NCBI RefSeq assembly: GCF_037325665.1
Contig: NC_090245.1
Location: forward strand, 102,622,554 to 102,686,553
Length of the DNA stretch: 64,000 nucleotides
From: Littorina saxatilis
Taxonomy: Eukaryota > Mollusca > Gastropoda > Littorinimorpha > Littorinidae
Reading direction: 5' to 3'
Made by a program: the position numbers and the translations under genes. Each line of letters begins with the position of its first letter. The first letter of the stretch is position 1. A model generated the notes under the pieces. The model was not told the origin of the DNA and ran no database searches. It saw only the letters and a list, made by a program, of their open reading frames with translations. Positions 1 through 10,658 of this stretch are shown here, one piece after another.

Positions 1-535
1 CTCCAGGTTTAACAGTAACAGTAACAGCTGAGGAGACCTAACCCCTTTGAAACTCCCATTATTCCACGTGCATGAGGGTTCTGTAATGACACCCTGTGAT
101 CAAACTCAGTTACGTCGTGTGGGTGTCTAAGTACAGTAACTGCCGACTGAAATGTTTTTCTACTTTTGTTATCACATGGGCTGCGAACAGACGCTGAGAC
201 AGGACAAAGTAAGGCCTCTGTAGTCACGAGGAGCAGACGAACTGCCCGCCTTTGTGATAAACATCGCCCATGTGACTATACAAGCTGGTGTGTCTGTACT
301 TAGCCGCGTGGAAGCCAACTGATAAAACTAATACTTACTCGATTATTAGGTCAGCTAAATGAAGACTGGAAGCCATCATAGTGATACAAGCGAGAGAGAA
401 AGTTGAGGGGTGTTGCGGTACTGTGAGGAAAGAAGGGGAGGAAATTAAGCTGTCATGTGACTGAGTCATGTGACTTGTAGCAGACGACACATAGTCATGT
501 GCTAGCACCACGCTAGCACAGAGCAGGTGGGTTAC
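1..535. other. No gene recognised
   Basis: Mixed-composition sequence. No convincing coding exon, repeat pair or RNA gene is visible. It lies downstream of the candidate minus-strand exon at 536-646 and could be the intron of that gene. Confidence 0.4.
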
Positions 536-646
536 CGATATTCTAGGATTCGAATACACAGCAGAGTCTTCATTAAAACCAATCTTTTGTTTCAGTTCCG
601 TTAAACATTGAGACAATCTGTCAAATGTGTACGTATTTGACATCAT
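536..646 (-). CDS. Candidate first coding exon, product unknown
   Basis: On the minus strand, 37 codons start with two ATGs (644-646 and 641-643) and read MMSNTYTFDRLSQ...NPRIS. They end in phase 0 just before GTAACC, a usable but weak donor. The composition (mixed hydrophobic and charged residues, no low complexity) looks like real coding sequence. The next exon would lie to the left, probably outside the window. The frame stays open past the donor, so a retained-intron reading or a chance ORF is possible. No family is recognised. Confidence 0.25.
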
Positions 647-776
647 TCCAGTTTAGTTTGTGCTACATGGCGTTGGTATTTTAACTGAACCGTCAGTGCA
701 GTAGGGGTCACAAAGTTAGTGCCAGTGGCCACAGGCGCGCGACTTCAGACATTCGATCAAAGATATTCTTCTTTAG

Positions 777-1320
777 TAGTACCGTAAAGTACCTTGTATG
801 CGCCCAGTATCGAGTAAGCGCCCACCCCCCACTTTTAGTCCAAAACCGTGCATAGGGTATAGTACCTTGTAAGCGCCCACCACCCCCCCCCCCCCCCACC
901 CCCCCCCCCCCCCCCCCCCCCACCATTGATATCAGGGGAAATAAAAATTCCGCACTTGATCTGCTAGTTTTGTGAATGATTTCCCTTTCTTGCAAACCCT
1001 ATCAAACGCCTGCAAGTCAATGATTACAAGATGCCGCGGTGGCAAATCGTACACCGTTGCATTTAAGCTGTCAGCTCTTGACTATTTGGATAATAACGCC
1101 AACGGAAATGTGTCGCAAACAGCAAGTGAGTTTGGGGTAGATAGAACCACAGGCGGAAGGTATCGTCCACTGGACTACTACTATCACAGAAAGACTACAA
1201 GGTATGTCACTCACCCTTCGAGTCTTCTGTGTTCTTGGAGTCGCTTCCTGGGGAAAAATATTGTTCAAGACAGTTTGCCTCTTCCTACAGTCTGTGTAAG
1301 GTCAAATAAATACAGTTGAA
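777..1320 (+). mobile_element. Remnant of a pogo/Tigger-like DNA transposon
   Basis: A motif TACCTTGTAAGCGCCCACC is present twice in slightly different form (about 791 and 862), as in the subterminal repeats of pogo-type elements. Downstream, codons from the ATG at 1020 encode a stretch starting RCRGGKSYTVAFKL and ending EFGVDRTT. That is the pattern of the N-terminal CENP-B/Brinker-type helix-turn-helix of Tigger and Jerky proteins (basic GKxY, then FKL, then FGVxR). Only the first DNA-binding helix-turn-helix survives. After about codon 50 the similarity stops, and no DDE catalytic domain follows. I read it as a decayed fragment, not a host gene. Confidence 0.5.
882..922. repeat. Poly-C tract
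   Basis: A run of about 40 bases, almost all C, inside the pogo-like remnant. It creates spurious glycine-rich reading frames on the other strand. Confidence 0.95.
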
Positions 1321-1404
1321 TGATTGTTTGAACTATTATGTGCCTTTAGTTTTCAGCTTCCGTCCGCTGCAGGTTGTTATTATCCATCATTTGGACGAAT
1401 CTTC

Positions 1405-1625
1405 GTTCGCGAGCCGCTAATCCACTTGGTGACAAATCATGTATCCGCACCGAATATGCATACCAGCGCTCATTGGTCTAAAACATATGTAAATATTGTG
1501 CAGCAAAGGGAAGCTACCCACGGGAAAATAATCATCGAATATCCTGTTTTTAACCAATGAGCGCTGGTATGCATATTCGTTGCGGATACATGATTTGTCC
1601 CCAAGTGGATTAGCGGTTCGCATTA
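1405..1625. mobile_element. Foldback MITE, arms about 68 bp
   Basis: The left arm (about 1411-1479) and right arm (about 1553-1620) are inverted copies with only a few mismatches; both contain GCTAATCCACTTGG and ATGCATACCAGCGCTCATTG. The loop is about 75 bp. There is no coding capacity, so this is a non-autonomous DNA element. Target-site duplications could not be fixed by eye. Confidence 0.75.
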
Positions 1626-1901
1626 CACTAGTACAAAATGTTTAACAAAATAACAATCGAACAAGACATTTCATTCACGAATGATCTGTGAACGTGACTG
1701 TCTCTTAAACATTTTCACTGAAGTTGCATCTCTTATCTGTTGGGGGAAGGAGTTCCAGAGAAACGCCCCCGAGAAGGCTAAGCTCGATTTGTATCTAGAG
1801 GTCTATGCGAGGTATAGGAGGGATGATTTTTTGGGACCCATATCTTTTTGTGGCATGTTTGAAATGATGTGATTGCAAATATTTAGGACATATTAGAGAG
1901 A

Positions 1902-1941
<40 letters not shown>

Positions 1942-2284
1942 CAGAGAGAGAGACACAGAGAGCGCACAACAGGTTCGTGTGCATGTTTATGCTTTATCCT
2001 CTCCGTCAAATGAAAACGGTTTTTTTCTCTCAGTTTTATCCCATTCCCTCCAACCCATCCCCTAAAAAAGAGGCAAGTAAACATTTGTTCGCGACCAACA
2101 CCGTATATACGGTATATATAATTATATAATATATTCAAAGACAGTCAAGTTCCAGAGACAGTGTGTACTCTACGGTCTCTGCATGTACTGTCTTGTTTTA
2201 ATTATGCACTCACAAAAACTAAATTTAAATCGCAATTAAGCCCGTCAACTGACCGTAACTGACCCAGCTATTCCAAAGTTATCT
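1626..2284. repeat. Non-coding stretch with (AG)n at 1893-1960
   Basis: Apart from an imperfect (AG)n/(GACA)n microsatellite at about 1893-1960, nothing is recognised here. Confidence 0.8.
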
Positions 2285-2420
2285 GAAAAACAAAGGGACG
2301 TAAGCGGTCTAAAATGCATACAATATGTGTAATAGAGTAAGTGAGAGTTATTCAGAACCATTCTCTTGGCACCCGAGAGAATAACAAGCATTGAAATGAA
2401 CAAGCGACTTTCATCCTCAA
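2285..2420 (+). repeat. Direct repeat copy 1, flanking a terminal exon
   Basis: The segment containing GTAAGCGGTCTAAAATGCAT, GTAATAGAGTAA and GAGAATAACAAGCA recurs at 2882-2975. The two copies bracket the last exon (2587-2848) of the minus-strand gene. Confidence 0.8.
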
Positions 2421-2586
2421 ATGTTTAAGATTATTCCAAAGGCAAAGTTAGTCACCAAACATGTTCACACCTGATCAACGACGAAAAGCTATATATATGC
2501 AATTTTTTTTAATTAATACTGAAAGGGCACACAAAATAAGCATTGTAGCATTTTACAACATTGCGACGATCGACTTGGAACATGCT

Positions 2587-2848
2587 TTACATTCTTTTTA
2601 CATCATGGCGCAGACACAAGTCAGTTTTAGCACGATACGCAATTCCAGCGCGAAGTGGATGTTTCTCTGAAGACCATTCAGGATTGATGACGTAATCTTT
2701 GTCCGTGAGCTTGGAATAGCTGCGGTAGAAGAGGCAGGCAGGATCGATGTTGATGACTTTGTAGGGATATCTGAAGGACACGACCTTGGAAGGCATGACC
2801 CCATTTGGTCCTAGGCGTTGCACGAACTCCGGTCTTGCTGGAACCACT
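2587..2848 (-). CDS. Unknown gene, terminal exon
   Basis: Acceptor TTTCTTGTAG; first base A completes a Lys codon. 87 codons including the TAA at 2587-2589. It encodes the most protein-like part (VVPARPEF, PYKVINIDP, INPEWSSEKHP). Confidence 0.75.
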
Positions 2849-3306
2849 CTACAAGAAACAAAGCAAAGCTTTGGGAATCTGGTGAACAAAGGGAAGTAAG
2901 CGCTCTAAAATGCATACGACATTATGTAATAGAGTAAATGAGAGAATAACAAGCAAGCTTTTGTCCTCAATTTTTTTTTTTTTTTAACTTTGGAAAGTAT
3001 ATCCGTATTAAGAGCTAAACGATCAGTTTACATCGATGTCTGTTTCTTTCTTTCCGCTGTCAATCTTTCTTTTGAACTTTCTTTCCCTTTTTGCGCATTT
3101 TCACTTTTCCATGATTAAAACTTTAGTTTATATCACCCGGAGGTGTTAACTTAAGATGTGAAAAAAAAGATCGTTGAAAAGAACAAAACAGCAGTTAGAA
3201 GACGTAAATCTCTCAAGATCACTAGCGACTGCTTTGACACAGATCCAGCAGCAGACAAAGTCTGTAAGTAAACTACATAATACACTTTTAGGTAGAAAGC
3301 GTCACA

Positions 3307-3394
<88 letters not shown>

Positions 3395-4942
3395 CACACA
3401 GACACACACACAAACTCACAAACACACACATACATACACACACACCCATACACGCACACGCACACACCGCACGGCCCAAACACACTCTCACACACACCGT
3501 CACACAAACACGCGCGCACACGCACACACACAAACACACGCGCGCACACACACAATCACACACACACACAATCATACACACACACACACGCACACACACA
3601 CACACACAAACACAAACGCGCGCACACACACACACACATATCGCTGTTGACTAATGACGACATGTATACGCATAGTATCACATACGCTGGCACTCACTTG
3701 ACAATTTCATTCTGCCATTCTCTGATATCTCTCCTCATGGGACCATCACGACCCAGGGCAGGCTTTGCCGTGAGAGACCTTGACATCACTTCATCCATCA
3801 GGTGGGGGAGGGGAGATCTGCACAGCTGGGTCAGCGCCAGGAACCTAGGGCTGCACGCACGCTCAGGCCGACGCGTGATAGCCGTGTGGTAAGGGACTGG
3901 CGATCTGACGTCATCCAGACGAAAATGACGTGATGACGTCACTTTGCTTCGCTGCTGAAATCGTGACGCTGTGTTCCTCCCCTGTGAGGTTTTAGTACGT
4001 AGTGACGGCACTGCAGCGGATCTGTAAGGTCGCTGCTGGGGAAACACCGCGCTGATGTTAGTTGAGGATGCTGAAATGGCAGGCAGAGCAGGCTGTAGTT
4101 CCCTGACTGTTTCTTTACTGGCTTCTCCATCAGCTTGTGTCGCCCTGGTAACAACCCTGTCTTCTTGTGTGTTGACCGTAGTTTCTTGGACAGCTGGATC
4201 CACTTGAGATTTGTCGTTCTCAACAATCTCCTCAAGCATGGTTGTGATGTTTTGCTTGGCGGGATCGGGGCAGGCTTTGCCTTTCAGTTCTCGCTGTCGT
4301 CGTGGTTCGCGCTCCTCGGCAAAAGAATGCCACAGCTCCCGCAGAGCGGCTGTTTCTGTTGAGGTAGCTATTACATTATCATATATACTATAGCAAATCG
4401 ATAAATAAATAATGGTTGAATACGACACATAGAGTGTTTGTCGACTAACCCAGGTCAATGCATTCATCGCTTTTTATGCTCTTCAGTTTTGGTTTTTCTT
4501 CTTTCCTTTTTTTTAATTTTTTTTTGGGGGGGGGGGGTCAAATCTCGGTCATTTCTATGAAGATTATGGTAGGGGGGTCTGTCTTTCTTTCTTTATTTGG
4601 TGTTTAACGTCGTTTTCAACCACGCAGGTTATATCGCGACGGGGAAAGGGGGGGAGATGGGATAGAGCCACTTGTTAATTGTTTCTTGTTCACAAAAGCA
4701 CTAATAAAAAAATTGCTCCAGGGGCTAGCAACGTAGTACAATGTATTACCTTACTGGGAGAATGTAAGTTTCCAGTACAAAGGACTTAACATTTCTTACA
4801 TACTGCTTGACTAAAATCTGGACAAACATTGCCTATATTCTATACAAGAAACACTTAACAAGGGTAAAAGGAGAAACAGAATCCGTTCGTCGCCTCTTAC
4901 GACATGCTGGGGAGCATCGGGTAAATTCTTCCCCCTGACCCG

Positions 4943-4976
<34 letters not shown>

Positions 4977-6420
4977 CTGTGACTCTCAGTGCAGGCTGCA
5001 TGATCATGCAATATGTTATTAATTAACAACAGTGAGTGACACCTGTATAATTGTGTACATCTGCAAATGACCACAGCCCCTACCGGCATTATCATATATA
5101 CTTTTTTTTTTCTTTTTCCTTTATTAATATTCCACTCCGAAAACTCAGCAGCAGGCTGTTGTTCATGAGCATGTACCTATCATTTACTTAGCCCCAAGAC
5201 ACTTGGACTCATGCATGGTAAGTCAAAGTCAGTGTATCCATCAGTCACTGATTCCGGCCTCAGTCTCCGACTGTTTGTCAGTGCGCAAAATGCACAAAAA
5301 CTCATCAGCACACATAATCAAAAAAACAAGAAAGGTTTAATTATTGACAAAACAAAACGTTACGTTTTACATGTGTTTGTGAACGCAACGTTATGTTTTG
5401 TCAATAATTAAACGTTCCAACACCATACCTTTTTTGTTTTTTTATTCTGAATTTTAGAACGCTGGTAGTCTATTCGTTTTTACATTAAGTCAAGTTTTGA
5501 CTAAATGTTTTAACATAGAGGGGGAATCGAGACGAGGGTCGTGGTGTATGTGTGTGTGTCAGTGTGTGTGTCTGTCTGTGTGTGTGTGTAGAGCGATTCA
5601 GACTAAACTACTGGACCGATCTTTATGAAATTTGACATGAGAGTTTCTGGGAATGATATCCCCGGACGTTTTTTTCTTTTTTTCGATAAATGTCTTTGAT
5701 GACGTCATATCCGGCTTTTTGTAAAAGTTGAGGCGGTACTGTCACACCCTGATTGATTGAAATTTTGGCCAAGCAATCTTCGACGAAGGCCGGACTTCGG
5801 TATTGCATTTCAGTTTGGTGGCTTAAAAATTAATTAATGACTTTGGTCATTAAAAATCTGAAAATTGTAAAAAAAAATTAAAAAATAAATTATAAAACGA
5901 TCCAAATTTACGTTCATCTTATTCTTCATCATTTTCTGATTCCAAAAACATATAAATATGTTATATTTGGATTAAAAATAAGCTCTGAAAATTAAAAATA
6001 TAAAAATTATGATCAAAATTTAATTTCCGAAATCGTTTTAAAAACTATTTCATCTTATTCCTTGTCGGTTCCTGATTCCCAAAACATATAGATATGATAT
6101 GTTTGGATTAAAAACACGCTCAGAAAGTTACAACGAAGAGAGGTACAGTAAAGCGTGCTATGAAGCACAGCGCAACCGCTACCGCGCCAAACAGGCTCGT
6201 CACTTTCACTGCCTTTTGCACTAGCGGCGGACTACGTTCAGTTTTCTTCTGTGAGTTCCACAGCTTGACTAAATGTAGTAATTTCGCCTTACGCGACGTG
6301 TTTTTATTTCATGATCACACACTGACCTCTGCGTTGCTTGTGAAGCTGCCTGAGTGCAGGCCTGAAAGACACAGGAGTCTGAAGCTGCGGAAGGCCCAGT
6401 AAACCAGCATCGCCCTTCAT
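2587..6420 (-). CDS. Three-exon host gene, product unknown (337 aa)
   Basis: Minus-strand exons 6327-6420, 3698-4355 and 2587-2848 join in perfect phase (94 + 658 + 262 = 1014 nt) and use GTCAGT and GTGAGT donors. The 337-residue product starts MKGDAGLLGLPQL. It then has a helical charged stretch (RRETAALRELWHSFAEE), a Ser/Thr/Arg-rich, probably disordered middle, and a compact conserved-looking C-terminus (residues about 235-337) with motifs REWQNEIVKVVPARPEF, VVSFRYPYKVINIDP and PEWSSEKHP. No signal peptide or membrane segment is seen. The first ATG follows an AG acceptor directly, so an upstream 5' exon is likely and the start is provisional. A possible ATTAAA poly(A) signal lies near 2510. 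I do not recognise the family; the Tyr/Pro-rich C-terminus could suit a structural or ciliary protein, but that is a guess. Confidence 0.7.
2882..2975 (+). repeat. Direct repeat copy 2
   Basis: Second copy of the repeat at 2285-2420, shorter by a deletion; it ends in an A/T run. Confidence 0.8.
3302..3640. repeat. Long interrupted (CA)n microsatellite
   Basis: About 340 bp of (CA)n with interspersed AAACA, GCGCA and CATA variants, inside the intron between the last two exons of the unknown gene. Reading frames through it are artefacts. Confidence 0.97.
3698..4355 (-). CDS. Unknown gene, exon 2
   Basis: Acceptor CCTCAACAG, donor GTGAGTG; 658 nt, entering with two bases of a codon and leaving with two. 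It encodes the charged helix and the disordered Ser/Thr/Arg-rich centre of the protein. Confidence 0.75.
4583..4969 (-). mobile_element. SINE, family R (molluscan, V-SINE-like)
   Basis: Read on the minus strand: a head with CCCGCGGG, GGAAGAATTTACCCGATGC and CATGTCGTAAGAGGCGAC, a body with TAAGTGTTTCTTG, and a tail TTGAAAACGACGTTAAACACC ending in (AAAG)n. Flanks carry an 11-bp target duplication GGGGGGTCTGT (4572-4582 and 4970-4980). Other copies or pieces are at 17562-17657, 22930-23000, 24580-24853 and 43153-43528. It resembles the widespread molluscan SINE that I recall as RUDI; that name is unverified. Confidence 0.85.
5331..5418. repeat. Near-perfect hairpin, arms about 28 bp
   Basis: GTTTAATTATTGACAAAAC at the left pairs with GTTTTGTCAATAATTAAAC at the right, around a loop of about 30 bp. 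A related right arm appears at about 21917-21940. Probably a tiny foldback element. Confidence 0.7.
5477..6301 (+). mobile_element. Helentron-like non-autonomous element, copy 1
   Basis: The 5' end has a variant of ACATTTAGTCAAG, followed by GACTAAATGTTTTAACATAG, a (GT)n core near 5545-5590, then an AT-rich body. The 3' end is CTTGACTAAATGTAG, TTTCGCCTTACGCGAC, then T-rich flank. The ends thus carry short inverted subterminal repeats (ACATTTAGTCAAG / CTTGACTAAATGT) and a small TCGC/GCGA hairpin at the 3' terminus, features known in Helentron/HINE elements. It has no coding capacity. A perfect TGACGTCA lies at 5700-5707. The class assignment is inference; the repeat itself is certain. Confidence 0.7.
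6327..6420 (-). CDS. Unknown gene, exon 1 of those visible
   Basis: Acceptor CTTTCAG precedes ATG at 6418-6420; donor GTCAGT follows at 6326. It holds 31 codons plus one base, which joins the AA of the next exon to make GAA (Glu). A Helentron-like element ends only about 25 bp beyond the donor. Confidence 0.65.
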
Positions 6421-6561
6421 CTGAAAGACACGATGCCTTAGTGTAAGTTCTACTCTCTTTGAACAGAGAAATGCTGATGAATCATATTAGTAGATGGACA
6501 AGGAAGAATGAAGGTTAAAAGAAAGGGAAAGCTGACGTATAGATGTTATTGCACACATTTT

Positions 6562-6844
<283 letters not shown>

Positions 6845-7713
6845 CGTCTGTGAAACTGTTTCCATGGTAAAGTGACACAATTTTATCCGAGTTTGTCCAC
6901 TTTTTACGTTTTCTCGAAGCCTTCAACTCCCTCCTGAATGACGAACCTGAAGCGCCTTTCAAATAAATAATAAATATATAATCAACAAATAAAAATCAGA
7001 CACTGGCCCAGTGCTAGGCAGCGAGCGTGTCCTAAAACACCACTTCAGGCTATCACATACTTCTATCACCTGCTCAGTCTGTGGAAATGAAATTAGACAC
7101 GCCTACAGATAAGTCCATGAACTTGACAAGCAGAGAACTGACTCAAGTGGTGAAGAAGCATAAACTCGGTGGAGACACGTTACGCCCAATATACGTACCC
7201 AGACGGTCGTTACGCCCTACTTTGGACCCAGAAGGCGAAAGCGGTGTGAATGTATGCTGGCTAAAATTGCATTATAGAAAAGAATCAGAAGCGTACTAAA
7301 AACAGATTAGTTCAGTTATGGTTGTGAATGTTTTCTGCACTAAGCAGTGTTTATGTTTAAATCAGTTTTAGGCGTTTTGTTTAACACAATCACTCAAGAA
7401 AACTTGATTTCAACGAAAATGTGACTATGCTGGAGAGAAAAAAAATGGTAAAAACACTAAAGATACGCAGTCCATTGGTATGCTATTCACAAAAACTAAT
7501 TTTGTTAGACTCTCTTCAACTTTAGGGGAAAAGGGCATAATGACGAGATGTGTCGTGAAGAAGTACGAGAAAAAAATAAAAGGGTACCCATGTGCTCAGT
7601 GTTATGCACCCCAGACTTTTCCATTTTCTGACAGTTACGGGCCCCAGTCTTCCCCTGTTACGTGCCCCAGGCATTGAAACTTTTCTCTAACCTCCAATTT
7701 CATGTAGTTTTAC

Positions 7714-8001
7714 GTGACAGTAGTTGGAGGTTTTTGCATTGAGTCAAGTAACGCAGGCTTGTTCTTTCTTGGTTACGTGGCAGTTAAACACATAGATTTC
7801 AGATGCTACTACGATCACTCTGATCATGAGCTCTTTGCAGATGTTATTAACCACGCTGTTAATGCCCAAAGTGACAACGAACTTACAATACGGGTTCGCA
7901 CACTAAATTTACAGACTGGGAAAAGATCATACGTACGGACAGATTTTAAAGGGGTCCCATCAATTCTTCAAAAGCGAAGCATGTTAAAACTTTTATTGTG
8001 A
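7714..8001 (+). CDS. Small ORF inside the 67-bp-TIR element, unknown
   Basis: 95 codons, beginning with MTVVGGFCIESS and ending KRSMLKLLL. The middle part (CYYDHSDHELFADVINHAV) looks protein-like. The DNA encoding DVINHAVNA and following residues is repeated at 8197-8250 next to a (GT)n run. It could be a decayed piece of the element's own protein. No family is recognised. Confidence 0.25.
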   Translation: MTVVGGFCIESSNAGLFFLGYVAVKHIDFRCYYDHSDHELFADVINHAVNAQSDNELTIRVRTLNLQTGKRSYVRTDFKGVPSILQKRSMLKLLL

Positions 8002-8108
8002 AAGAAACCACACACACAAAATTTAAATCGTGTTTGATGATGCAAACAAAATAAATATTCCAGCAATTTCAAGTGAAGAAGTAGGTGTGTGTGTGTGTGT
8101 ATGTGTGT

Positions 8109-8151
<43 letters not shown>

Positions 8152-8264
8152 TGTGTGTGAAGGGGGGTGTACACATTAAAGAAGATCTTGGTCTTTGAAG
8201 ATGTTATTAACCACGCTGTCAATGCCCATAGTGACAACGAACTTACAATATGTGTGTGTGTGTG

Positions 8265-8344
<80 letters not shown>

Positions 8345-8385
8345 TGTGAAGGGGGGGTACAAATTAAAGAAGATCTTGGTCAAAG
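7838..8385 (+). repeat. Duplicated unit with (GT)n runs
   Basis: GATGTTATTAACCACGCTGT and following bases occur at 7838-7890 and 8197-8250. AAAGAAGATCTTGGTC occurs at about 8177 and 8365, each preceded by (GT)n (8084-8158 and 8250-8347) and a G run. This is a local tandem duplication with an embedded microsatellite. Confidence 0.85.
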
Positions 8386-8787
8386 CAAATGAATTGTTCT
8401 ACATTGCCAATAAAATCATTGCTCAATCAGCAGCCTAGTTGCACATTGGAAGAATAGAAACAGACATTTCTACAAAACAAAACAAAATAATACACACAAA
8501 ACGCTCGTAAGGCTACAATTGAAAACGAAAGTCAGCTGAATCAGCAGCTTAGTTGCACATGTATTTGAAGTGTAGAAACAGTCTTTTCTACAGAATGAAA
8601 ATAATGAAACGCTCGATCGTAAGGCTCCTATTAAAAAACAAAAAGTTCGTAAATGGAAGTGCAAATACAAACTGAGTGTGACTGCCTGTCATTTCTTCAC
8701 GGATATATATATGACTGAAGATGTCAGCGTTAAAAGCTATATGACCGGGGCGCGTAAGAACAACGAACACTATTTTTGCGGGTAATA

Positions 8788-8994
8788 AGCTGATTCTGGG
8801 GACCGTAACAAGCTGATTCTGGGGACCGTAACAAACTGATTGTGGGGACCGTAACAAGCTGATTGTGGGGACCGTAACAAGCTGATTGTGGGGACCGTAA
8901 CAAGCTGATTGTGGGAACCGTAACAAGCTGATTGTGGGGACCGTAACAAGCTGATTGTGGGGACCGTAACAAGCTGATTGTGGGGACCGTAACA
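8788..8994 (+). repeat. 9 x 23-bp tandem repeat
   Basis: Exactly nine units of 23 bp (GCTGATTGTGGGGACCGTAA + CAA), with minor variants in units 1, 2, 3 and 6. Because 23 is not a multiple of 3, all three minus-strand frames read a similar repeated peptide, which explains three overlapping spurious ORFs. Confidence 0.97.
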
Positions 8995-9667
8995 CGACAC
9001 ACAAATATTCTTCATTTTACCCCCCTTTCCTTTTAATTAGAAACATGAAATTAACTCTGATAGATATGTCTGAGTTCTTTTTTGTTTCCGTGCATAATTT
9101 TAGTCTGTAAGTAGACTACGTTTCATGTTTTCCGTTGAACAGGTCTTGCACTAAATACACGAGTGAAGGACGCGGTATTTTTGAATTTCTCGCCTACAAA
9201 ACAAGATCTATCTCAGTTAAAATTATACTACGAAGTGGCAGAGACATTTAGTAGTTTATGCGTATATAGTTTGATGTCAACTTTGACAAAATGCCCGATA
9301 TAATCTAATTTAAGTGAGCATACCCACACGCCACGTCGATGTCCTGGGTACAAAATCGGGCGTAACAACCGTCTGGGTACGTATATTGGGCGTAACGTGT
9401 CTCCACCGTGATAAAGCAAGACAACACACATAATTTGCATAAGCAACTCAAATGAACACTACTTCTTCTTCTATGTCCACTTGGATTTATTTCAGAGCAA
9501 TAAATACATTTCACAGTGAAATAAATCGACTTATTAGACACTGAGCGGTTTACAAATATCCCCAAACGATGGAACCAAACCAAAGTAAAAGACAGAATCC
9601 AAACAGCCTCAGTTGCTGAAATAGTACAATTTATGACACTTTGCAACTATTCATTCACGCTGTAAAA

Positions 9668-9735
9668 TACCACACACACACACACACATACAGACACACA
9701 CACAGACACAGACAGACAGACAGGCACACTCTCTC
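9668..9735. repeat. (CA)n/(GACA)n microsatellite
   Basis: Short imperfect CA and GACA repeats followed by CTCTCT. Confidence 0.9.
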
Positions 9736-9815
9736 TCCGGCCCTTCCCTCAAAACCCAACACCGTTGGGAAAATCATAAAACCAAATGGAGTTCAGTACT
9801 TCATTTGAGACTTAC

Positions 9816-10043
9816 CCTCATAGACTCCCAGTAGATCAATGTGCTGTCTCCATGGTACACTGCTCCCTCTGATCAGCAGACGAGGACAGTGTTGGGGTGA
9901 CGGGACTGTTAAATGCACACTCCTTCCCGTGTAGTAAAACCTTCGGCTCACCGTACCCGTCTCAGATGTGGCCAGGCTTTGACATGGGATGAGATCTAGA
10001 CCATCCCTCCCCTTGGACACGTACCGACAATCAAAGCCCTGCT
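9816..10043 (-). CDS. Candidate internal exon, possibly an extracellular protein
   Basis: Minus strand: acceptor AAAATTTTACAG before 10043, donor GTAAGT at 9815; 228 nt, open throughout (2 + 75 codons + 1). The peptide includes EQGFDCRYVSKGRDGLDL, SETGTVSRRFYYTGR, CPRLLIRGSSVPW and HIDLLGVYEG. The C-P-x-L-x-I-x-G ... LLGVYE ... YYTGR order recalls repeated domains of molluscan adhesion or secreted proteins, but I cannot name the family. A degraded copy of about 80 bp lies on the opposite strand at 11079-11175. No neighbouring exon was found. Confidence 0.4.
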
Positions 10044-10139
10044 CTGTAAAATTTTGGTCCCACAAATATAACATTTGCATTGACGAAAAGTATTGGGTCC
10101 TGGCAAGTGCATGTAGAAGCGAAGAAAGATTAAAGTTAC

Positions 10140-10645
10140 TCCAATATATGGAAAATTTTACATAATATTTATCCAACAAATATTTTATTGCATAAAATGA
10201 AGTTAAAAGAAAATAGTTTATGTAGTCTTTGTAATGAAATGGATTATATTGAACACTTCTTTTGGAAATGTAGCAAAATGAAATTGTTTTGGGAAAGTGT
10301 TAGAAGATGTATATTTGTTCAAGTTAATACGGGAGAAAATATTAACAGAAAAAGATGTATTGTTTGGTTATTCTCCAGAAGTGCAAACCCCCACAAACAA
10401 AATTATTAATCATATTTTGCTCATTTCAAAAATGTGTATCAGTAAGTACAGATATGGTAGGCCTATTGATATAAATGTGATGTTAGGATATGAATTAGCG
10501 TTGAGATATTTCAGCATTGTGTAAATGTTGAAGGATGAATGTTGATACGTTATAGACGGATGCTTGATTTTTTTTATTAAAAGCCCCACAATGATGTGCT
10601 TGGCAAATTTAAAAAACAAAACAAAAAAAAACCCAATCAAAACCC
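10140..10645 (+). mobile_element. 3' end of an L1/Tx1-like LINE, decayed
   Basis: Codons around 10188-10300 encode ENSLCSLCNEMDYIEHFFW and KCSKMKLFW, the C-terminal CxxC...H...C zinc-binding pattern (zf-RVT type) found after the reverse transcriptase of L1/Tx1-clade LINEs. The reading frame shifts once near 10300, and the remainder (YGRPIDINVMLGYELALRYF) is in another frame. The 3' UTR and A-rich tail end near 10640. The same 3' end is inserted in the opposite orientation at 34070-34206. Reverse transcriptase and endonuclease are absent. Confidence 0.65.
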
Positions 10646-10658
10646 TGAGTGCTTGCTG

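Larger units (their letters stand above)
7167..9408. mobile_element. 2.24-kb element with 67-bp terminal inverted repeats
   Basis: The left end 7167-7233 (CGGTGGAGACACGTTACGCC...) and right end 9342-9408 are inverted copies with about six mismatches. TTACGCCC and CGTACCCAGACGG recur within each arm. The interior has related GTTACGG/TGCCCC motifs, a 9 x 23-bp array, a duplicated 53-bp segment with (GT)n runs, and a 95-codon ORF. No known transposase is visible, so this is a non-autonomous or unrecognised DNA transposon. The target duplication is unclear: ATAAA occurs on both sides but is not adjacent to the ends. Confidence 0.75.

Noticed and set aside
3174-3650. Long His/Thr-rich and Cys/Val-rich reading frames
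   Set aside because: They are translations of (CA)n/(GT)n. The same applies near 6490-6960, 8166-8440, 27600-27920, 35160-35550, 36230-37010 and 52020-52250.
8788-8994. CRISPR-like array
   Set aside because: The units are directly adjacent with no spacers, and the genome is clearly animal. The 14-bp array at 22365-23267 was rejected for the same reason.
8588-9015. Three overlapping ORFs with a repeated GPHNQLVTVPTISLLRS-like peptide
   Set aside because: They arise from the 9 x 23-bp tandem array, whose unit length cycles through all three frames.
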